A stretch of DNA of 64,000 nt, from contig JBMNPF010000005.1 in the NCBI GenBank assembly GCA_050943475.1, positions 124,001-188,000 of the forward strand. The letters are read 5' to 3'. The stretch's first letter is position 1. Each line of letters starts with the position of its first letter. Position numbers and translations under genes: made by a program. A model generated the notes under the pieces. That model ran no database searches, was not told where the DNA came from, and saw only the letters and a program-made list of their open reading frames with translations. This DNA is from Metaruminococcus_A sp050943475. Lineage in GTDB: Bacteria > Bacillota > Clostridia > Oscillospirales > Ruminococcaceae. Below are positions 61,559 through 64,000 of this stretch, in pieces.

Positions 61559-63232
61559 ATGGGAAAGTATGCAATAGGCGTTGACTTTGGCACCTTGTCA
61601 GGCCGCGCTGTTCTGGTCGATGTTCAGACGGGCGAAGAGCTCGCCTCCAGTACCTTTGAATATCCCCATGCAGTTATGGATGAAGCCCTGCCGGACGGCA
61701 CCAAACTCGGTCCGGACTGGGCGCTGGAGCATCCGCAGGATTATCTGGATGTTTTTGCCCACACCATTCCCGCTGTTTTGGCGGAAACCCGCGTTGCGCC
61801 GGAGGATGTCATCGGCGTCGGCGTTGACTTCACCGCCTGCACCGTGCTGCCCACCAAACTGGATGGCACCCCGCTCTGCTTCCTGGAGCAGTTTAAATCC
61901 AATCCACATGCGTATGTGAAGCTCTGGAAACATCATGCCGCGCAGGACAAGGCGAACAAGCTCAATGAAATTGCCGCCGCCCGCGGTGAAAAATGGCTTT
62001 CCCGTTACGGCGGAAAAATCTCCTCCGAATGGGTTATCCCCAAAATTTGGCAGATACTTGACGAAGCACCGGAAATTTATGACGCTATGGACTGCTTCAT
62101 CGAAGCGACCGACTGGGTTATCTGGCAGCTCACCGGCCATAAAACCCGCAATAGCTGTACCGCTGGCTATAAAGCCATCTGGCATAAACGGGATGGCTAC
62201 CCGTCTGACGATTTCTTCAAAGCGCTGGATCCGCGCCTTGAACATGTTGTCGATGAAAAGCTCAGCCGTACCATTACACCGCTCGGCCAAAAAGCAGGCG
62301 AGCTGACCGAGGAAGCGGCCAAGCTCACCGGGCTTTGCCCCGGCACCGCCGTTGCGGTCGGCAACGTCGACGCGCATGTTTGCGTCCCCGCTGTCAAGAT
62401 TGACGGCCCCGGTAAAATGCTTGCCATTATGGGCACTTCTACCTGCCATATGCTGCTCGGCACCGAGGAAAAACAGGTCCCCGGTATGTGCGGCGTTGTA
62501 GAGGACGGCATCCTGCCTGGCTTCTACGGCTACGAGGCCGGTCAGAGCTGCGTCGGCGATCACTTCGCCTGGTTCATTGACAACTGCCTGACCGCAGAAT
62601 ATGTCGCAGACGCCAAAGCAAAAGGCGTCAATATCCATAAATATCTCCGCGAAAAAGCGGAAAAGCTCCGTCCGGGCGAAAGCGGCCTGGTTGCGCTTGA
62701 CTGGTGGAACGGCAACCGCTCGGTTCTGGTTGACGTTGACCTTACCGGCGTTATGCTCGGCATGACCCTGCTCACCAAGCCGGAGGAAATTTACCGCGCT
62801 CTCATCGAGGCCACAGCGTACGGTACCCGCACCATCATCGAGACCTTCCGCAAGAGCGGCGTCCCGGTTTACGAGTTCTACGCGGCGGGCGGCATTGCGG
62901 AAAAAGACCCCATGACCATGCAGATTTACGCCGATATTATCAACATGCCCATTCATATCTCGGGCAGCTCGCAGGGCCCGGCCCTCGGCTCCGCCATCTT
63001 CGGCGCAGTAGCGGCCGGCAAGGAGCGCGGCGGTTATGACAGCATCTTTGAAGCATCCGCCGTCATGGGCAAGCTCAAGGATACCGTCTACACCCCCATC
63101 CCGGAAAATGCTGCTATTTATGACCGTCTCTTTGCGGAGTATAAAAAACTCCACGATTATTTCGGCCGCGGCGCAAATGACGTTATGAAGCGCCTGAAAG
63201 CAATCAAAAAAGAGGTCGTCCTGGGTAAATAA
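61559..63232 (+). CDS. araB: Ribulokinase
   Basis: 557 residues, FGGY carbohydrate kinase. GVDFGTLSGRAVLVDVQTGE and VGVDFTACTVLPTKLDG at the N-terminus, then LDWWNGNRSVLVD and the ATP site GIAEKDPMTMQIYADI. Phosphorylates L-ribulose to L-ribulose 5-phosphate. GGAGATTATC precedes the ATG. araD follows by 16 bases; no araA is seen inside the window. Confidence 0.94.
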   Translation: MGKYAIGVDFGTLSGRAVLVDVQTGEELASSTFEYPHAVMDEALPDGTKLGPDWALEHPQDYLDVFAHTIPAVLAETRVAPEDVIGVGVDFTACTVLPTKLDGTPLCFLEQFKSNPHAYVKLWKHHAAQDKANKLNEIAAARGEKWLSRYGGKISSEWVIPKIWQILDEAPEIYDAMDCFIEATDWVIWQLTGHKTRNSCTAGYKAIWHKRDGYPSDDFFKALDPRLEHVVDEKLSRTITPLGQKAGELTEEAAKLTGLCPGTAVAVGNVDAHVCVPAVKIDGPGKMLAIMGTSTCHMLLGTEEKQVPGMCGVVEDGILPGFYGYEAGQSCVGDHFAWFIDNCLTAEYVADAKAKGVNIHKYLREKAEKLRPGESGLVALDWWNGNRSVLVDVDLTGVMLGMTLLTKPEEIYRALIEATAYGTRTIIETFRKSGVPVYEFYAAGGIAEKDPMTMQIYADIINMPIHISGSSQGPALGSAIFGAVAAGKERGGYDSIFEASAVMGKLKDTVYTPIPENAAIYDRLFAEYKKLHDYFGRGANDVMKRLKAIKKEVVLGK

Positions 63233-63248
63233 AGGCGGAGGTATCGAC

Positions 63249-63944
63249 ATGCTGGAACAACTGAAAGAACAGGTTTACCGTGCAAATATGCTGCTTCCGG
63301 AGCACCGCCTCATCACCTTTACGTGGGGCAATGTCTCCGGAATTGACCGCGCACAGGGCTTGATTGTCATCAAGCCGAGCGGCGTGGATTATGACAAGAT
63401 GACCCCGGAGGATATGGTCGTCCTCGACCTCGCCGGGAATAAGGTGGAGGGCAAACTCAATCCTTCGTCGGATACCGACACCCATCTCGAATTTTACCGT
63501 AATTTCCCGAACATCGGCGGTGTTGTCCATACCCATTCCCGCTGGGCCACCATCTGGGCGCAGGCGGGCAGGGGAATCCCGGCCTACGGCACCACTCAGG
63601 GGGATTACTTCTACGGCGAAATTCCCTGCACCCGTTCCATGACCCCGGAGGAGATTGCAGACGACTACGAGCTCAACACCGGTAAAGTAATTGTGGAGCG
63701 GTTCCAGGGGTTGGATCCGGACAGCATCCCCGCCGTCCTTGTCAAAAGCCATGGCCCGTTTACCTGGGGCAAAGACGCCTTTGATGCCGTTCACAACGCC
63801 GTTGTGCTGGAGGAGGTCGCTATGATGGCATGGCACACCGAAATGCTCCGCGGCGCAGTTACCACCCCCATGCAACAGGAGCTGCTGGACAAGCACTTCC
63901 TGCGCAAGCACGGCCCTAACGCCTATTACGGCCAGGCCAAATAA
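63249..63944 (+). CDS. araD: L-ribulose-5-phosphate 4-epimerase
   Basis: 231 residues, class II aldolase fold. GNVSGIDRAQGLIVIKPSG, zinc His in VVHTHSRWATIWAQ, YGEIPCTR and the third zinc His in VKSHGPFTWG. Converts L-ribulose 5-phosphate to D-xylulose 5-phosphate for the pentose phosphate or phosphoketolase route. GGCGGAGG precedes the ATG. Confidence 0.95.
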   Translation: MLEQLKEQVYRANMLLPEHRLITFTWGNVSGIDRAQGLIVIKPSGVDYDKMTPEDMVVLDLAGNKVEGKLNPSSDTDTHLEFYRNFPNIGGVVHTHSRWATIWAQAGRGIPAYGTTQGDYFYGEIPCTRSMTPEEIADDYELNTGKVIVERFQGLDPDSIPAVLVKSHGPFTWGKDAFDAVHNAVVLEEVAMMAWHTEMLRGAVTTPMQQELLDKHFLRKHGPNAYYGQAK

Positions 63945-63949
63945 CCCCT

Positions 63950-63972
63950 CGGCTGGAAAGCCGTTGCTTTTT
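63950..63972 (+). terminator. Short terminator after araD
   Basis: CGGCT-GGAA-AGCCG followed by TTGCTTTTT. Weak; araA may follow outside the window. Confidence 0.45.
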
Positions 63973-64000
63973 GTGAGACTTGCGCCGAACGGCGCAGCTT

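Noticed and set aside
61598..63250. 550-residue minus-strand frame opposite araB
   Set aside because: Antisense shadow of a conserved kinase.
1..64000. CRISPR array, insertion sequence or prophage
   Set aside because: No regularly spaced repeats, Cas, transposase, integrase or phage structural motifs were found; the amidase and GH25 genes stand alone.

Overview
The window reads as a chromosomal stretch of an endospore-forming, mostly anaerobic member of the Clostridia. I infer an Oscillospiraceae/Ruminococcaceae-like lineage. The sporulation genes spoIIGA, sigE, sigG, ylmC, tepA, ylzJ and an FtsK/SpoIIIE translocase point there, as do Rex, DUF4317, DUF1540 and the 2-hydroxyacyl-CoA dehydratase/activase pair. 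Most of the window is GC-rich in codon position 3 with strong Shine-Dalgarno sites. I saw no rRNA, CRISPR array, transposase, integrase or phage module.

Layout. 1-2.7 kb: the end of a Ca2+-type P-type ATPase, a phosphofructokinase, a Dabb protein and tRNA-Ser(CGA). 3.1-10.8 kb: a visibly more A/T-rich redox island starting just after the tRNA. It holds a LysR regulator, then a tightly packed run led by a MerR regulator: flavodoxin lipoprotein, SUMF1-flavodoxin fusion lipoprotein, cupin, cytosolic flavodoxin, tautomerase, aldo/keto reductase, carboxymuconolactone decarboxylase-like protein, DUF4405 membrane protein and cyclophilin-like lipoprotein. This is the most unusual part of the window: it pairs secreted, lipid-anchored flavodoxins with a histidine-rich membrane protein. 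11-16.3 kb: zinc-ribbon protein, PadR/DUF1048 pair, DUF3783 protein and feoAB under an apparent DtxR/IdeR-type iron box. 16.6-20.7 kb: two overlapping membrane c-di-GMP enzymes (an EAL phosphodiesterase and a GGDEF cyclase). 20.8-36.4 kb: housekeeping and accessory genes, including a zinc-ligand-variant amidase, an EndoQ-UvrD helicase fusion, a divergent PRPP synthetase, PutP, GH25 lysozyme, a Cu/Zn SOD and two small proteins.

36.5-40.7 kb: a DUF1540 mini-protein, then acn-icd-rex on the minus strand, the oxidative half of a TCA cycle to 2-oxoglutarate next to the NADH-sensing repressor. 41-45.2 kb: a giant two-ASKHA activase and its dehydratase-like partner. 45.3-52.9 kb: tepA-ylzJ-uppP-ftsK, a YgiQ radical SAM protein, a ComEC-like MBL protein and DUF3006. 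53-59.7 kb: ylmC, sigE and spoIIGA (apparently using an ATT start behind a Spo0A box), a GH63-like glycosidase with a divergent AraC regulator, an HD hydrolase and sigG. 59.8-64 kb: a RACo-like corrinoid activator, then araB-araD for pentose use.

Start codons were chosen by Shine-Dalgarno position and family N-termini. Functional assignments rest on motifs I could read, without database searches.
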